Positions 14,058 through 22,506 are shown, numbered from the stretch's first letter. The stretch is DNA of 30,312 nt from an uncultured Clostridia bacterium (GCA_945926565.1 CAMELY010000001.1:1-30312), one strand, 5' to 3'. Program-made: numbers and translations. Notes: generated by a model not told the origin, from the letters alone.

Positions 14058-15269
14058 ATGAATATTCTGGTCATCAATGCAGGCAGCTCCTCCCTGAAGT
14101 ATCAGCTGCTGGATCCGGATACCGGTGTTCTGCTGGCCAAGGGCCTGTGCGAGCGCATTGGCATCGACGGCAAGTTTACCTATAAGCCCCAGGTGGAGGG
14201 CAAGCAGACCCTGAACGCGGTGGATGTGGCCATGCCCACCCACTCTGAGGCCATTCAGGCGGTGCTGGGTGCCCTGGTGGACAAGGACAACGGCGTGCTC
14301 TCCTCCATGAGCGAGATTGACGCTGTGGGCCACCGGGTCGTCCACGGCGGCGAGTCCTTCGCCTCCTCCGTCCTGCTGACCGACGATGTGCTGAAGGCCA
14401 TTGAGGCGTGCAACCCCCTGGCCCCCCTGCACAATCCCGCCAACCTGATCGGCATCAACGCCTGCACCGCCGTGCTGGGGGACAAGGTGCCTCAGGTGGC
14501 CGTGTTCGACACCGCCTTCCATCAGACCATGCCCCCCGTGGCCTACACCTACGCCATCCCCTACGAGTACTACGAGCAGGACAAGATGCGCCGGTACGGC
14601 TTCCACGGCACCTCCCACCGGTTTGTCTCTCAGCGGGCCGCCGCCATGCTGAACAAGCCCATTGAGGAGCTGAAGATCATCACCTGCCATCTGGGCAACG
14701 GCTCCTCCATCGCCGCCATCAAGAACGGCAAGTGCGTGGACACCACCATGGGCCTCACTCCCCTGGCCGGCCTGCCCATGGGCACCCGCTCCGGCGATAT
14801 GGACGCAGGCGTGCTGGAATTCCTGATGCACAAGTACAACTACTCCATCGACGAGATGATGACTATTCTGAACAAGAAGTCCGGCGTGCTGGGCATCTCC
14901 GGCGTCTCCTCCGACTTCCGGGATCTGGAGGCCGCCTCCAAGCAGGGCAACCAGCGGGCTCAGCTGGCACTGGACATCTTCTGCTATGATGTGAAGAAGT
15001 ATATCGGCTCCTATGCCGCCGCCATGGGCGGTGTGGACGCCATCGTCTTCACCGCAGGCGTGGGCGAGAACGGCCCCGACACCCGCAGCATGTGCACCTC
15101 CGGTCTGGAGTTCATGGGAATTGCCCCCCTGAACGACGTGGAGAACCACAAGCGGGGCGCCGAGGTGGACGTCTCCGGCGAGGGCTCCAAGGTGCATGTG
15201 CTGGTCATCCCCACCAACGAGGAGCTGATGATCGCCATGGATACCGCCGAGATCGTCAAGGCGCTGTAA
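14058..15269 (+). CDS. ackA: Acetate kinase
   Basis: A 403-residue enzyme that interconverts acetyl phosphate + ADP and acetate + ATP, the last energy-yielding step of acetate fermentation. Family signatures are present: NAGSSSLKYQLL at the N-terminus, GHRVVHGGE, FDTAFHQTMP, RRYGFHGTSHRFVSQ, HLGNGSS and FTAGVGENGP. The ATG at 14058 is preferred: AAGGAG (14041-14046) is 11 nt upstream, against 2 nt for the ATG at 14049, and the family begins at MNILVINAG. Phosphotransacetylase, often adjacent in clostridia, is not in this window. A strong hairpin follows, so it looks monocistronic. Confidence 0.97.
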   Translation: MNILVINAGSSSLKYQLLDPDTGVLLAKGLCERIGIDGKFTYKPQVEGKQTLNAVDVAMPTHSEAIQAVLGALVDKDNGVLSSMSEIDAVGHRVVHGGESFASSVLLTDDVLKAIEACNPLAPLHNPANLIGINACTAVLGDKVPQVAVFDTAFHQTMPPVAYTYAIPYEYYEQDKMRRYGFHGTSHRFVSQRAAAMLNKPIEELKIITCHLGNGSSIAAIKNGKCVDTTMGLTPLAGLPMGTRSGDMDAGVLEFLMHKYNYSIDEMMTILNKKSGVLGISGVSSDFRDLEAASKQGNQRAQLALDIFCYDVKKYIGSYAAAMGGVDAIVFTAGVGENGPDTRSMCTSGLEFMGIAPLNDVENHKRGAEVDVSGEGSKVHVLVIPTNEELMIAMDTAEIVKAL

Positions 15270-15293
15270 GGCTCCCGTCAAACTGCGATTTTC

Positions 15294-15326
15294 AAAGGGC
15301 GTCCCCGGATGCGGGGACGCCCTTTT
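15294..15326 (+). terminator. Terminator of ackA
   Basis: A perfect 13-bp stem (15294-15306 / 15313-15325) ending in TTTT, 24 bp after the stop. Confidence 0.85.
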
Positions 15327-15348
15327 GCCGCTGTTTGGGGGTATTTGC

Positions 15349-15454
15349 GGCGGGGGCAAGCCCCCGCCCTACGGCCGGCACACGGGACGGCACGGGCCGT
15401 TCGTGAACGGCCCCTACGAATTGCCGCGCCGTAGGGGCGATTCATGAATCGCCC
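15349..15454. repeat. Three 9-2-9 palindromes (GTAGGGGC repeat family)
   Basis: Three perfect 9-bp palindromes, each with a 2-nt centre: 15349-15357/15360-15368, 15394-15402/15405-15413 and 15435-15443/15446-15454. GCCGTAGGGGC (15428-15438) is identical to the end of the element at 9120, and CCTACGGC (15369-15376) is its partial inverse. No coding potential. It lies between the ackA terminator and the promoter of the DUF1292 gene. Confidence 0.65.
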
Positions 15455-15483
15455 GCCAGAGCCAAGGTTTCCCCTCGTTTTCA

Positions 15484-15512
15484 TTGACGGGACCTTTCCC
15501 CTTCTGTATAAT
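15484..15512 (+). promoter_or_regulatory. Promoter of the DUF1292 gene
   Basis: TTGACG (15484-15489), a 17-bp spacer and a perfect TATAAT (15507-15512), 34 bp before the start codon. Confidence 0.75.
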
Positions 15513-15546
15513 GGCAGTATCCCCCAATGCAGAGAGGAGTATCAGT

Positions 15547-15858
15547 ATGTCTGATCAGGAAAAGGATCTGCTGGAGCAGGAAGAGGAGCTGGACAATCTG
15601 ATTGAGCTCACCGACGAGGACGGCAACCCCGCCACCTTTGAATTTCTGGATGTGATTGAGTATCAGGGCAAGGAGTATGTGGCCCTGCTGCCCACCGAGG
15701 AGGAGGAGACCCCCGAGGTGGTCATTCTGGAGATTCAGCCCATCGAGGACAGCGAGGACGAGGAGGCCTATGTGGCCGTGGAGAGTGAGGAGATTCTCGC
15801 CGCCGTCTTTGAGATCTTCAAGGAGCGGTTCCAGGACGTCTTCACCTTTGAGGATTGA
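15547..15858 (+). CDS. DUF1292 family acidic protein
   Basis: A 103-residue, very acidic cytoplasmic protein of the DUF1292 (YrzB-like) family widespread in Firmicutes. The typical core is visible: IELTDEDGNPATFEFLDVI, EYQGKEYVALLP and a C-terminal AVFEIFKERFQDVF. The function of the family is unknown. ATG 15547 follows AGAGGAG by 7 nt. It is flanked by its own promoter and terminator and is convergent with ileS. Confidence 0.88.
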   Translation: MSDQEKDLLEQEEELDNLIELTDEDGNPATFEFLDVIEYQGKEYVALLPTEEEETPEVVILEIQPIEDSEDEEAYVAVESEEILAAVFEIFKERFQDVFTFED

Positions 15859-15878
15859 TTGCACCGCGCAAACAGTGC

Positions 15879-15908
15879 CGCCCCGGCAGCTTGCCGGGGC
15901 GCATTTTT
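15879..15908 (+). terminator. Terminator of the DUF1292 gene
   Basis: A 10-bp GC stem (15879-15888 / 15892-15901) followed by ATTTTT. Confidence 0.85.
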
Positions 15909-15921
15909 ATCCGGAAAGCAA

Positions 15922-15959
15922 AACCCGGGCCTGCTGTGTTGTGACAGCAGACCCGGGTT
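15922..15959 (-). terminator. Terminator of ileS
   Basis: Arms 15922-15937 / 15944-15959 pair over 16 positions with one mismatch. On the minus strand TTTGCTTT follows; on the plus strand a T-rich run also follows, so it may act in both directions. Confidence 0.7.
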
Positions 15960-15978
15960 GATTTATTTTTCAGTTCGC

Positions 15979-18792
15979 TTACAGCTCAATGTCCATGCCC
16001 TTGACGACCTTCGCGCAGCGGGGGCAGAGCTCAGGATGCTCGGCGTCCTGGCCGATGGCCTCGTTGTGCAGCCAGCAGCGGGGGCACTTGGGAGCCTGGC
16101 TCATGGCCACCTGGACGGTGACGCCGGGGAAGCTCTCTCCCACCACGCCATCGCCCTGGCCCTGGACCGTCTCCACCTTGGAGACAATGAACAGCTCGGC
16201 CAGATCCAGATCCGCCAGATCCTGGAACTCCTTCCAGCCCTCCTCGGTGAAGGAGAGGGTGAGGTGGGCGTCGGTGGCCTTTTTGACCTCCTTGGCGCCC
16301 CGGGACTGCTCCAGCGCCTTGTTCACGTCGGCGCGCAGGCTGAGCAGCTTCTCCCAGCGGTAGCTCTCCTCCACGGACAGCTCCCAGGCGGGATTGGCCT
16401 CGGGCATCTGGTTGAGCAGAACGCTCTCGCCCTCCTCCTCGGCCAGGTGGGGCATGGCAGCCCAGATCTCCTCAGAGGTGAAGGCCAGGATGGGGGCCAG
16501 CAGCTTGACCAGGGCGTCCAGAATCTGATAGATGGTGGACTGGGCCATTCGGCGCTCGGTCTCCTCGCCGCAGTAGAGGCGATCCTTGATGATATCCAGG
16601 TAGAAGTTGGACATCTCCACCACACAGAAGTTGTAGATCGTCCGGTAGACCACATGGAAATCGTAGCTGTCATAGGCCTCCCGGCACTTGGCCACCAGCT
16701 TGTTCAGGCTGGCCAGGGCCCAGCGGTCCAGAGGCTTGCGCTCGGCGGCGGGCACCAGGTCGGTGTTGGGGTCGAAGCCGTCCAGGTTGCCCAGGATATA
16801 CCGGGCGGTGTTGCGGATCTTCAGATAGGCGTCGGACAGCTGCTTCTGGATGGCCTTGGACAGGCGCATATCCTGGGTGTACTCGGCGGAGGCCACCCAC
16901 AGGCGGAGAATGTCCGCGCCGTACTCCTTGATGGTGTCCTGGGGGGAGATGGCGTTGCCCAGGCTCTTGTGCATGACCTTGCCCTCGCCGTCCACCGTCC
17001 AGCCGTGGGTGACGATCTGCTTGTAGGGGGCCACGCCGTTGGCGGCGATGGAGGTCAGCATGGAGGACTGGAACCAGCCGCGATACTGGTCGCCGCCCTC
17101 CAGGTAGAGATCAGCGGGATAGGTCAGCTCAGGCCGCTCCTCGCAGACCGCCTTCCAGGTGGAGCCGGAGTCGAACCAGACGTCCAGGATGTCCTTCTCC
17201 TTGCGGAAGTCGGTGCAGCCGCAGTCGCACCGGGCGCCCTCGGGGATCAGCTCCTGGGCAGAGCGGGCCCACCAGGCGTTGGAGCCCTCCTCCTTGAAGA
17301 TGGCGGAGATCTTGGCGATGGATTCCTCGGTGCAGTAGGGCTTGCCGCACTGCTCACAGAAGAACATGGGGATGGGCACGCCCCAGGTGCGCTGACGGGA
17401 GATGCACCAGTCGGAGCGCTCCTGAATCATGGAGATCATGCGATCCTTGCCCCACTCGGGCTTCCAGGTGATGCCGTCGCAGGCCTTGACCGCCTGCTCC
17501 TTGATGGCGTCCACGCTGGCGAACCACTGCTGGGTGGCCCGGAAGATGACCGGCTTCTTGCAGCGCCAGCAATGGGGATAGCTGTGGGTGATATCCTTGC
17601 TGGAGAGCAGGGCGCCGGAGTCCACCAGATCCTGGAAGATGACCGGATGGGCGTCCTTGAGGACGTGGAGGCCCTGGTAGGGGCCGGCAAACTCGTTCAG
17701 ATAGCCCCGGGCGTCCACCGAGACCTCCATGGTGATGTCGGTGGGGATTTCCGGGTAGCGCTGGCAGACATAGAAGTCGTCCAGGCCGAAGGAGGGGGCG
17801 GTGTGGACGCAGCCGGAGCCGGCGTCCAGGGTGACGTGGTCGCCCAGGATGATGAGAGAGTCCCGGTTCATGAAGGGATGGTGGGCGGTCATATACTCGA
17901 ACTCGTTGCCGTAGAGGGTGGCCACCGTCTCATACTCGGTGATGCCGCTCTCCTGCATGACATGCTCCACCAGCTCGGTGGCCATGATGAGGATCTCGCC
18001 GGCGCCGGTCTTGACCAGAGCGTACTGGAAGTCGGGGTTCAGGCAGATGGCCATGTTGCCGGGCAGGGTCCAGGTGGTGGTAGTCCAGATGACGAAGTAC
18101 ATCTTGTCAAGATCGCCGTACTGGGCCAGCTTGCCCTTGTCGTCGTGGACCCGGAACTTGACGAAGATGGTGGTGACCGGGTCGTCGGCGTACTCCACCT
18201 CGGCCTCGGCCAGGGCGGTCTCGCAGGTGGGGCACCAGTAGGTGGGCTTGAGGCCCTGATAGATCAGGCCCTTCTGGGCCATGGCGCCGAAGACCTCCAC
18301 CTCTTTGGCCTCGAACTCAGGCAGCAGGGTGACGTAGGGGTGATCCCAGTCGCCGATGACGCCCAGGCGCTTGAAGCTCTCCCGCTGGCGGTCCAGCTGC
18401 TCCAGGGCGAACTCCCGGCACTTGTCCCGGAACTCGGGCACCGGCATGGAATTGCGCTTGACGCCCTTCTTCTGGACAGCGGTCTCAATGGGCATGCCGT
18501 GGGTGTCCCAGCCGGGGATATAGGGGGCCTGGTAGCCGGTCATATTCTTGGCACGGACAATGAAGTCCTTGAGGATCTTGTTCATGGCGGTGCCGATATG
18601 GATATCACCGTTGGCATAGGGAGGGCCGTCATGGAGCACGAAGCGGGGCTTGCCCTCGTTTTTCTGCATCAGCTTGCGGTAGATGTCCTTGCGCTGGAAC
18701 TCCTCCAGCATACCCGGCTCCCGCTTGGCCAGAGCTGCCCGCATGGGGAACTCCGTCTTGGGCAGATGGATGGTTTTGTTATAGTCTGGCAT
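15979..18792 (-). CDS. ileS: Isoleucyl-tRNA synthetase
   Basis: A 937-residue class I aminoacyl-tRNA synthetase charging tRNA-Ile in the cytoplasm. The ATP-binding HIGH signature appears as HIGT (65-68, GDIHIGTAMNK) and the KMSKS loop as VMHKS (606-610, then LGN). The editing domain, anticodon-binding helices and a C-terminal zinc-finger-like CPRCW...CPRC are present. ATG 18792 (MPDYNKTIHLP) fits the family start and follows an AGGAAG site by 9 nt; the upstream extension to 18834 has no site. It follows divIVA, as in many Firmicutes, after a 119-bp structured leader. I looked for a T-box antiterminator (GGTGG...ACCGCG) and did not find one. Confidence 0.97.
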   Translation of the reverse strand: MPDYNKTIHLPKTEFPMRAALAKREPGMLEEFQRKDIYRKLMQKNEGKPRFVLHDGPPYANGDIHIGTAMNKILKDFIVRAKNMTGYQAPYIPGWDTHGMPIETAVQKKGVKRNSMPVPEFRDKCREFALEQLDRQRESFKRLGVIGDWDHPYVTLLPEFEAKEVEVFGAMAQKGLIYQGLKPTYWCPTCETALAEAEVEYADDPVTTIFVKFRVHDDKGKLAQYGDLDKMYFVIWTTTTWTLPGNMAICLNPDFQYALVKTGAGEILIMATELVEHVMQESGITEYETVATLYGNEFEYMTAHHPFMNRDSLIILGDHVTLDAGSGCVHTAPSFGLDDFYVCQRYPEIPTDITMEVSVDARGYLNEFAGPYQGLHVLKDAHPVIFQDLVDSGALLSSKDITHSYPHCWRCKKPVIFRATQQWFASVDAIKEQAVKACDGITWKPEWGKDRMISMIQERSDWCISRQRTWGVPIPMFFCEQCGKPYCTEESIAKISAIFKEEGSNAWWARSAQELIPEGARCDCGCTDFRKEKDILDVWFDSGSTWKAVCEERPELTYPADLYLEGGDQYRGWFQSSMLTSIAANGVAPYKQIVTHGWTVDGEGKVMHKSLGNAISPQDTIKEYGADILRLWVASAEYTQDMRLSKAIQKQLSDAYLKIRNTARYILGNLDGFDPNTDLVPAAERKPLDRWALASLNKLVAKCREAYDSYDFHVVYRTIYNFCVVEMSNFYLDIIKDRLYCGEETERRMAQSTIYQILDALVKLLAPILAFTSEEIWAAMPHLAEEEGESVLLNQMPEANPAWELSVEESYRWEKLLSLRADVNKALEQSRGAKEVKKATDAHLTLSFTEEGWKEFQDLADLDLAELFIVSKVETVQGQGDGVVGESFPGVTVQVAMSQAPKCPRCWLHNEAIGQDAEHPELCPRCAKVVKGMDIEL

Positions 18793-18827
18793 TTCCTTCG
18801 TCTTCCTCTCTGGTGGAGAATACAGCA

Positions 18828-18886
18828 CGATCACATAGCCGGTCTTCGAGGCGGCTGTACCGGCCTTCGGGGCGGCTATGTGATCG
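18828..18886 (-). promoter_or_regulatory. Structured leader element between divIVA and ileS
   Basis: A perfect 14-bp inverted repeat (18828-18841 / 18873-18886) encloses two 21-bp direct repeats (18840-18860, 18861-18881; 16 of 21 bases equal). On the minus strand no T run follows, so it is not a classical terminator. It lies 36 nt before the ileS start. Confidence 0.6.
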
Positions 18887-18911
18887 AAAGCGGCGTTATG
18901 TTACAGGATGT

Positions 18912-19628
18912 TTACTTAATCTCGTAGTCCTTGCCGAACTTGAGGTTGGAGAAGTCAATCCGGCTGGTGCTGCTGAAGGGCTGCTCCGCGGGGGCCTGCT
19001 CCGGCTCGGCGGGAGCCTCCTGCTCAGGAGCGGGGGTCTCCTCCGCCTCCTGGGCGATCATCTCGCCGATGGTGTCGCCCTCCTGCTCCGGGGCCGGCTG
19101 CTCAGCCGGAGTCTCTCCGGCGGGGGCGACCTCCTCCGCAGGGGCCTCCTCTGCGGGCTCTTCCACATCGCCCCCCTGACCCAGGTCGGGCAGCTTGGAC
19201 AAAAACGCCTGCTGCTGGTCGGTGAGATCCTGAATCATGGCGATGTATTCGGTGGTCTTCTCCCGGGCGCTGGCCAGCTGGGCACGGCAGACGGCGATCT
19301 CGTCGTCATAGGCCTTTTTCCGGGCCCGGATATCCTGCTCCAGGGCGTCCAGAATGGCCTCCCGCTTGTTCTCCGCCTCGGAGACGATCTCGTTGGCCGT
19401 CTTCTGGGCGTTGTGGAGGGTGGCCCGCATAATGTCCTCGGTCTCCCGGTACTCATTGATCTTGTCCGCCAGAACCTTCAGCTTCCCCTTGAGCGAGGCG
19501 TTCTCCTCGAAAAGGGCGGTGTAGTCCTTGGTGATCTGATCCAGGAAATCGTCCACTTCCTGCATGGTATAGCCGCCGAACTTGGCCTTGGTAAAGGTGC
19601 GTTCCGCTACTGCTTGAGGTGTCAGCAC
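18912..19628 (-). CDS. divIVA: DivIVA-domain cell division protein
   Basis: A 238-residue peripheral membrane scaffold that localises to curved septal or polar membrane. The N-terminal DivIVA motif is clear (FTKAKFGGYTMQEVDDFLDQI, about residues 12-31), followed by a long coiled coil to about residue 145. The C-terminal third is a Pro/Ala/Glu-rich, acidic, probably disordered tail ending in a short basic-aromatic patch (IDFSNLKFGKDYEIK). The GTG start has an AGGGGGA site 8 nt upstream. It sits 40 bp after sepF in the division cluster. Confidence 0.92.
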   Translation of the reverse strand: MLTPQAVAERTFTKAKFGGYTMQEVDDFLDQITKDYTALFEENASLKGKLKVLADKINEYRETEDIMRATLHNAQKTANEIVSEAENKREAILDALEQDIRARKKAYDDEIAVCRAQLASAREKTTEYIAMIQDLTDQQQAFLSKLPDLGQGGDVEEPAEEAPAEEVAPAGETPAEQPAPEQEGDTIGEMIAQEAEETPAPEQEAPAEPEQAPAEQPFSSTSRIDFSNLKFGKDYEIK

Positions 19629-19668
19629 AGATAGTCCCCCTTCTGTCGTCTATTTGGGTGGCAGCCGA

Positions 19669-20145
19669 TTAAAAGCGCATGCCGTTGCTCTCCAGCTCGT
19701 CGATCAGATCCCCGATAATGTCCACATTGTAGGGGGTGATGATGTAGGTGGAGACAGCAACCTTTTTGATCTTGCCCTCCAGGGCATAGGCCACACCGGA
19801 GAGGAAGTCCACCAGGCGGCGGGCAATGTCCTTATTGGCAGACTCCAGATTGAGCACCACCGTCCGCTTGTCCCGCAGATGGTTGGCGATGCTGGAGGCG
19901 TCGTCAAACTTCTCCGGCTTGACCAGCACGACCTGCAGCTGGGTGGTGGTGTTGATGTTTACCACGTTGTCGCTGCTGCTGCGGCGCTCCGGAGCCGGCG
20001 CGGAGAAATAGCTCTCCTCCTTGCGGGGCGCCTTCCGGGGACGCTCAGCCTCCTCCTCGGGAGCCTCGTCTTCCGCCTCTTCCACGAACTCCTCGTCGTC
20101 CTCGTAAGGGTGAGCCAAGCGTTTCAGTTCATCCATAAAGCCCAT
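19669..20145 (-). CDS. sepF: Cell division protein SepF
   Basis: A 158-residue protein that anchors and bundles FtsZ at the division site. It has an N-terminal amphipathic membrane-targeting helix (MGFMDELKRLA), an acidic linker (about 14-70) and the C-terminal SepF domain (VVLVKPEKFDDASSIANHL, then VVLNLESANKDIARRLVDFL). The ATG has AGGAGG 9 nt upstream. It lies in the order yggS-sepF-divIVA, as in B. subtilis, but ylmG and ylmH, expected between sepF and divIVA, are absent. Confidence 0.95.
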   Translation of the reverse strand: MGFMDELKRLAHPYEDDEEFVEEAEDEAPEEEAERPRKAPRKEESYFSAPAPERRSSSDNVVNINTTTQLQVVLVKPEKFDDASSIANHLRDKRTVVLNLESANKDIARRLVDFLSGVAYALEGKIKKVAVSTYIITPYNVDIIGDLIDELESNGMRF

Positions 20146-20192
20146 TGCATATTCCTCCTGTATCAGGTGTGTTTTATCTCTATCCTGTATTG

Positions 20193-20903
20193 TCAGCCGT
20201 TGGCACGCATGGGCGGCCGCGCCCCGAAGAGGGCGGTGCCAATCCGCACCTGGGTGGAGCCATAGGCGATGGCGTCGGCAAAGTCGCCGCTCATGCCCAT
20301 GGAGAGACAGTCAATACTCACTTTATTATCGTACGTTTTGCTCTTGATGTCAACAAAAAGCTGTTGCATTTCGGCAAAATATCGGCTGTTTCCCCCGGAA
20401 ATCTCTGCCACGGGGGGAATTGCCATCAGTCCCCGGGGATTTACATGGGGCAAAGCCGCCGCGGTTTCGAACAGGGCGGGCAGCTTTTCCGGCTCGATAC
20501 CGGATTTGGAGGCCTCGCCTCCCACGTTGACCTCGATCAGAATATCCTGGACAACGCCCAGCTTCTCCGCCCGGCTGTTGATGGCCTCCAGCAGAGCCAG
20601 GCTGTCCACCGACTCGATGAGATCCACCTTGCCCACCAGATATTTCACCTTGTTTTTCTGCAGGTGGCCGATAAAATGCACCTTCGCCCCCTGGTAGGCG
20701 TTGTCCGCCCAGTGGGCGTTGAACTCCTGTACCCGGTTCTCCCCGCAGACGGTGATGCCTGCCGCGATGGCCGCCCGGATGGTCTCCGAGGTCTGCACCT
20801 TGGTGGCCGCCTCCAGCGTGATTTCCGCCGGGTTCCGGCCCGCCCGGAGGGCCGCCTCGTCAATCTGCCGCCGGACGGCGGCAATGTTCTCCTGGATCGA
20901 CAT
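20193..20903 (-). CDS. yggS: YggS family pyridoxal phosphate homeostasis protein
   Basis: A 236-residue single-domain alanine-racemase-fold protein that binds PLP and helps keep B6 vitamers in balance; no classical catalytic reaction is established. PLP Lys is K35 (LEAATKVQ), with GENRVQEF, HFIGHLQKNK, SVDS and the C-terminal SMGMSGDFADAIAYGSTQVRIG. ATG 20903 overlaps the stop of the HlyD-like gene (TGATG), with AGGTG 8 nt before it, so translation is probably coupled. A GTG one codon earlier is an alternative. Second gene of the division cluster (ylmE position). Confidence 0.93.
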   Translation of the reverse strand: MSIQENIAAVRRQIDEAALRAGRNPAEITLEAATKVQTSETIRAAIAAGITVCGENRVQEFNAHWADNAYQGAKVHFIGHLQKNKVKYLVGKVDLIESVDSLALLEAINSRAEKLGVVQDILIEVNVGGEASKSGIEPEKLPALFETAAALPHVNPRGLMAIPPVAEISGGNSRYFAEMQQLFVDIKSKTYDNKVSIDCLSMGMSGDFADAIAYGSTQVRIGTALFGARPPMRANG

Positions 20904-22144
20904 CACTTGATCACCTTTCCGTCATAGATATTCTTGCCCCGCACCAGCACCTCGTCCCCCGGCTTGAGGCGCTCCGCCTCCTGCAGCTGGGACATGTTCT
21001 CCTCGGTCACGGAGCGCACCAGGTAGTAGTCGCTGCCGGTAAAGATCAGCTCCACCGGCACCCACTGGGCCTGGGCGCCGCTGATGCGGTAGACCCCCAG
21101 CTGGCCGGTCTGCTGATCCGCCCGGAGGGCCCGGGCCGGGATACGCAGGCCCTCATAGGTACCGTAGGCCACATTCACATTCTGCTCCCGCAGCAGGGTG
21201 GTGGAGGAGAGGTTGCGGTTGGAGACAAAGACCACCGCCACCTTGCCGTTCTCGTCCGCCGCGCTGATGGACTGCACCGTCATCTTCTGGGCGCCGGTGG
21301 AGCCCTCAAAATTGACCGTGGCGGTGTCCCCGGAGGAGAGGTGCTTGGTCACGTCCTGAGACATGACGGCGGCATAGTACCAGCGGAAGCTGGTGATCAC
21401 CTTGCCCAGCTCCTGGCCGGAGACCTCCGTCTGATTCCCAGCCAGCTCCCGCAGGGCCACAGGGGTCAGATCGGTCAGGGCGTCGATGGTCAGGCAGCTC
21501 TCATAGCCGTCCACCAGCCCGGAGAAGATGCCCGCCGCCGGGGAGTACACGGTGGAGACGGCGCTCTCGGTGGCGCTGCGCAGTTCGGCAATCTGCTCCT
21601 CCACCGCGTCGATCTGTTGGGAGAGGGTGGAGCTGGTGCTGTAGGTAAAGTCTCTGCGGAAAATCAGATCCTGGAGGCTTTCCACCCGGTCGTCCAGATT
21701 GGTAAAGTCCTGCCGGGCAGCACTTGCCTTCAGATCGGTCATGGCGGTCACAATCTCCCCGTTGAGCCGCATGGCGTCCGACTCCTCGGTGCCCCGGCTG
21801 CGGATGTACTCCAGCCGCTCCAGCTCGGTCTCCAGCGCCTCCAGGCGGCGGTGCTGCTCCAGGGCGTTCTCCGAACGATAGACCCGGGCCACCACATCGC
21901 CCAGAGCCACGTTCTCCCCTTCGGCCACCACAATCTCCTCCAGACTGCCTCCATCAGAGAGGACGGTCTCCTCCCGAACCAGGTAGCCTTCGGCAGGCAG
22001 GGTGCTCTGGCCGGTGTAGTTGTAGACGGTGGCGGTCTCATAGCCGCCGAAAAAGATATGGTAGGCGTAGACGGCGAAATAGGCCGCCGCGCCCAGGAAG
22101 AGCAGCAGCATAATCGCCCGTACCACGTTTTTGCCTGGCTTCAT
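20903..22144 (-). CDS. HlyD-like membrane fusion protein
   Basis: A 413-residue protein with one N-terminal membrane helix (about 9-30) and an extracellular part. The first lipoyl-like half is seen in YLVREETVLSDGGSLEEIVVAEGENVALGDVVA, followed by a coiled coil (about 95-185, EALETELERLEYIRS) and a second half with YSPAAGIFSG and KPGDEVLVRG. This layout is that of HlyD/RND-type adaptors, but no transporter gene is adjacent. The ATG has AAGGAGG 5 nt upstream. The position directly before yggS and sepF suggests a link to the cell envelope or division; that is inference. Confidence 0.8.
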   Translation of the reverse strand: MKPGKNVVRAIMLLLFLGAAAYFAVYAYHIFFGGYETATVYNYTGQSTLPAEGYLVREETVLSDGGSLEEIVVAEGENVALGDVVARVYRSENALEQHRRLEALETELERLEYIRSRGTEESDAMRLNGEIVTAMTDLKASAARQDFTNLDDRVESLQDLIFRRDFTYSTSSTLSQQIDAVEEQIAELRSATESAVSTVYSPAAGIFSGLVDGYESCLTIDALTDLTPVALRELAGNQTEVSGQELGKVITSFRWYYAAVMSQDVTKHLSSGDTATVNFEGSTGAQKMTVQSISAADENGKVAVVFVSNRNLSSTTLLREQNVNVAYGTYEGLRIPARALRADQQTGQLGVYRISGAQAQWVPVELIFTGSDYYLVRSVTEENMSQLQEAERLKPGDEVLVRGKNIYDGKVIK

Positions 22145-22186
22145 GGTTGCCTCCTTATGTCTCTCCCCCGCCAGGCAGCTGCTGAA

Positions 22187-22435
22187 TTACTGGGCGGCTC
22201 CCTCCGGGCCGACGCTCTCCCGCAGATCCACCGGCCGCTCGGGCACGATGGTGGAGATGGCGTGCTTGTAGATCACCTGCTGCCGCCCCTCGGTGATGAG
22301 CACCACGGTAAAGGCGTCAAAGCCGGCAATCACTCCCCGCATCTGGAAGCCGTTGACCAGGAAGACGGTGACATTCAGCCGGTTCCGGCGGGCCTTGGTG
22401 AGAAAGATTTCCTGCAAATTGTTGCTCTTTTGCAT
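22187..22435 (-). CDS. hfq: RNA chaperone Hfq
   Basis: An 82-residue Sm-like protein that forms hexameric rings binding small RNAs and mRNAs. Q8, the Sm1 strand set ([18 protein letters not shown]) and the Sm2 motif YKHAIS (56-61) are intact. The C-terminal tail is short, as usual in Gram-positives. ATG 22435 is chosen over the longer frame to 22510 because the family starts at [12 protein letters not shown] and an AAGGA site lies 10 nt upstream. It follows miaA by 71 nt, the classical miaA-hfq order. The leader hairpin covers its ribosome site. Confidence 0.95.
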   Translation of the reverse strand: MQKSNNLQEIFLTKARRNRLNVTVFLVNGFQMRGVIAGFDAFTVVLITEGRQQVIYKHAISTIVPERPVDLRESVGPEGAAQ

Positions 22436-22437
22436 TT

Positions 22438-22474
22438 GGGACACATCCTTTTCTGTATTCTGAGGACATGTCCC
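22438..22474 (-). promoter_or_regulatory. Hairpin sequestering the hfq ribosome site
   Basis: On the minus strand GGGACATGTCCT (22474-22463) pairs with AGGATGTGTCCC (22449-22438) over 12 bp, including two adjacent G-U pairs, with a 13-nt loop. The 3' arm contains the AGGA ribosome site and ends 2 nt before the hfq ATG. In plus-strand RNA the two G-U pairs would be A-C mismatches, so the structure suits the hfq transcript. Confidence 0.65.
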
Positions 22475-22506
22475 ACAGGGTTTGACGGCGGGGCCTGTCC
22501 TCCCCG

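Noticed and set aside
18793..18911. T-box riboswitch in the ileS leader
   Set aside because: No antiterminator bulge sequence, specifier loop or terminator hairpin with a T run.
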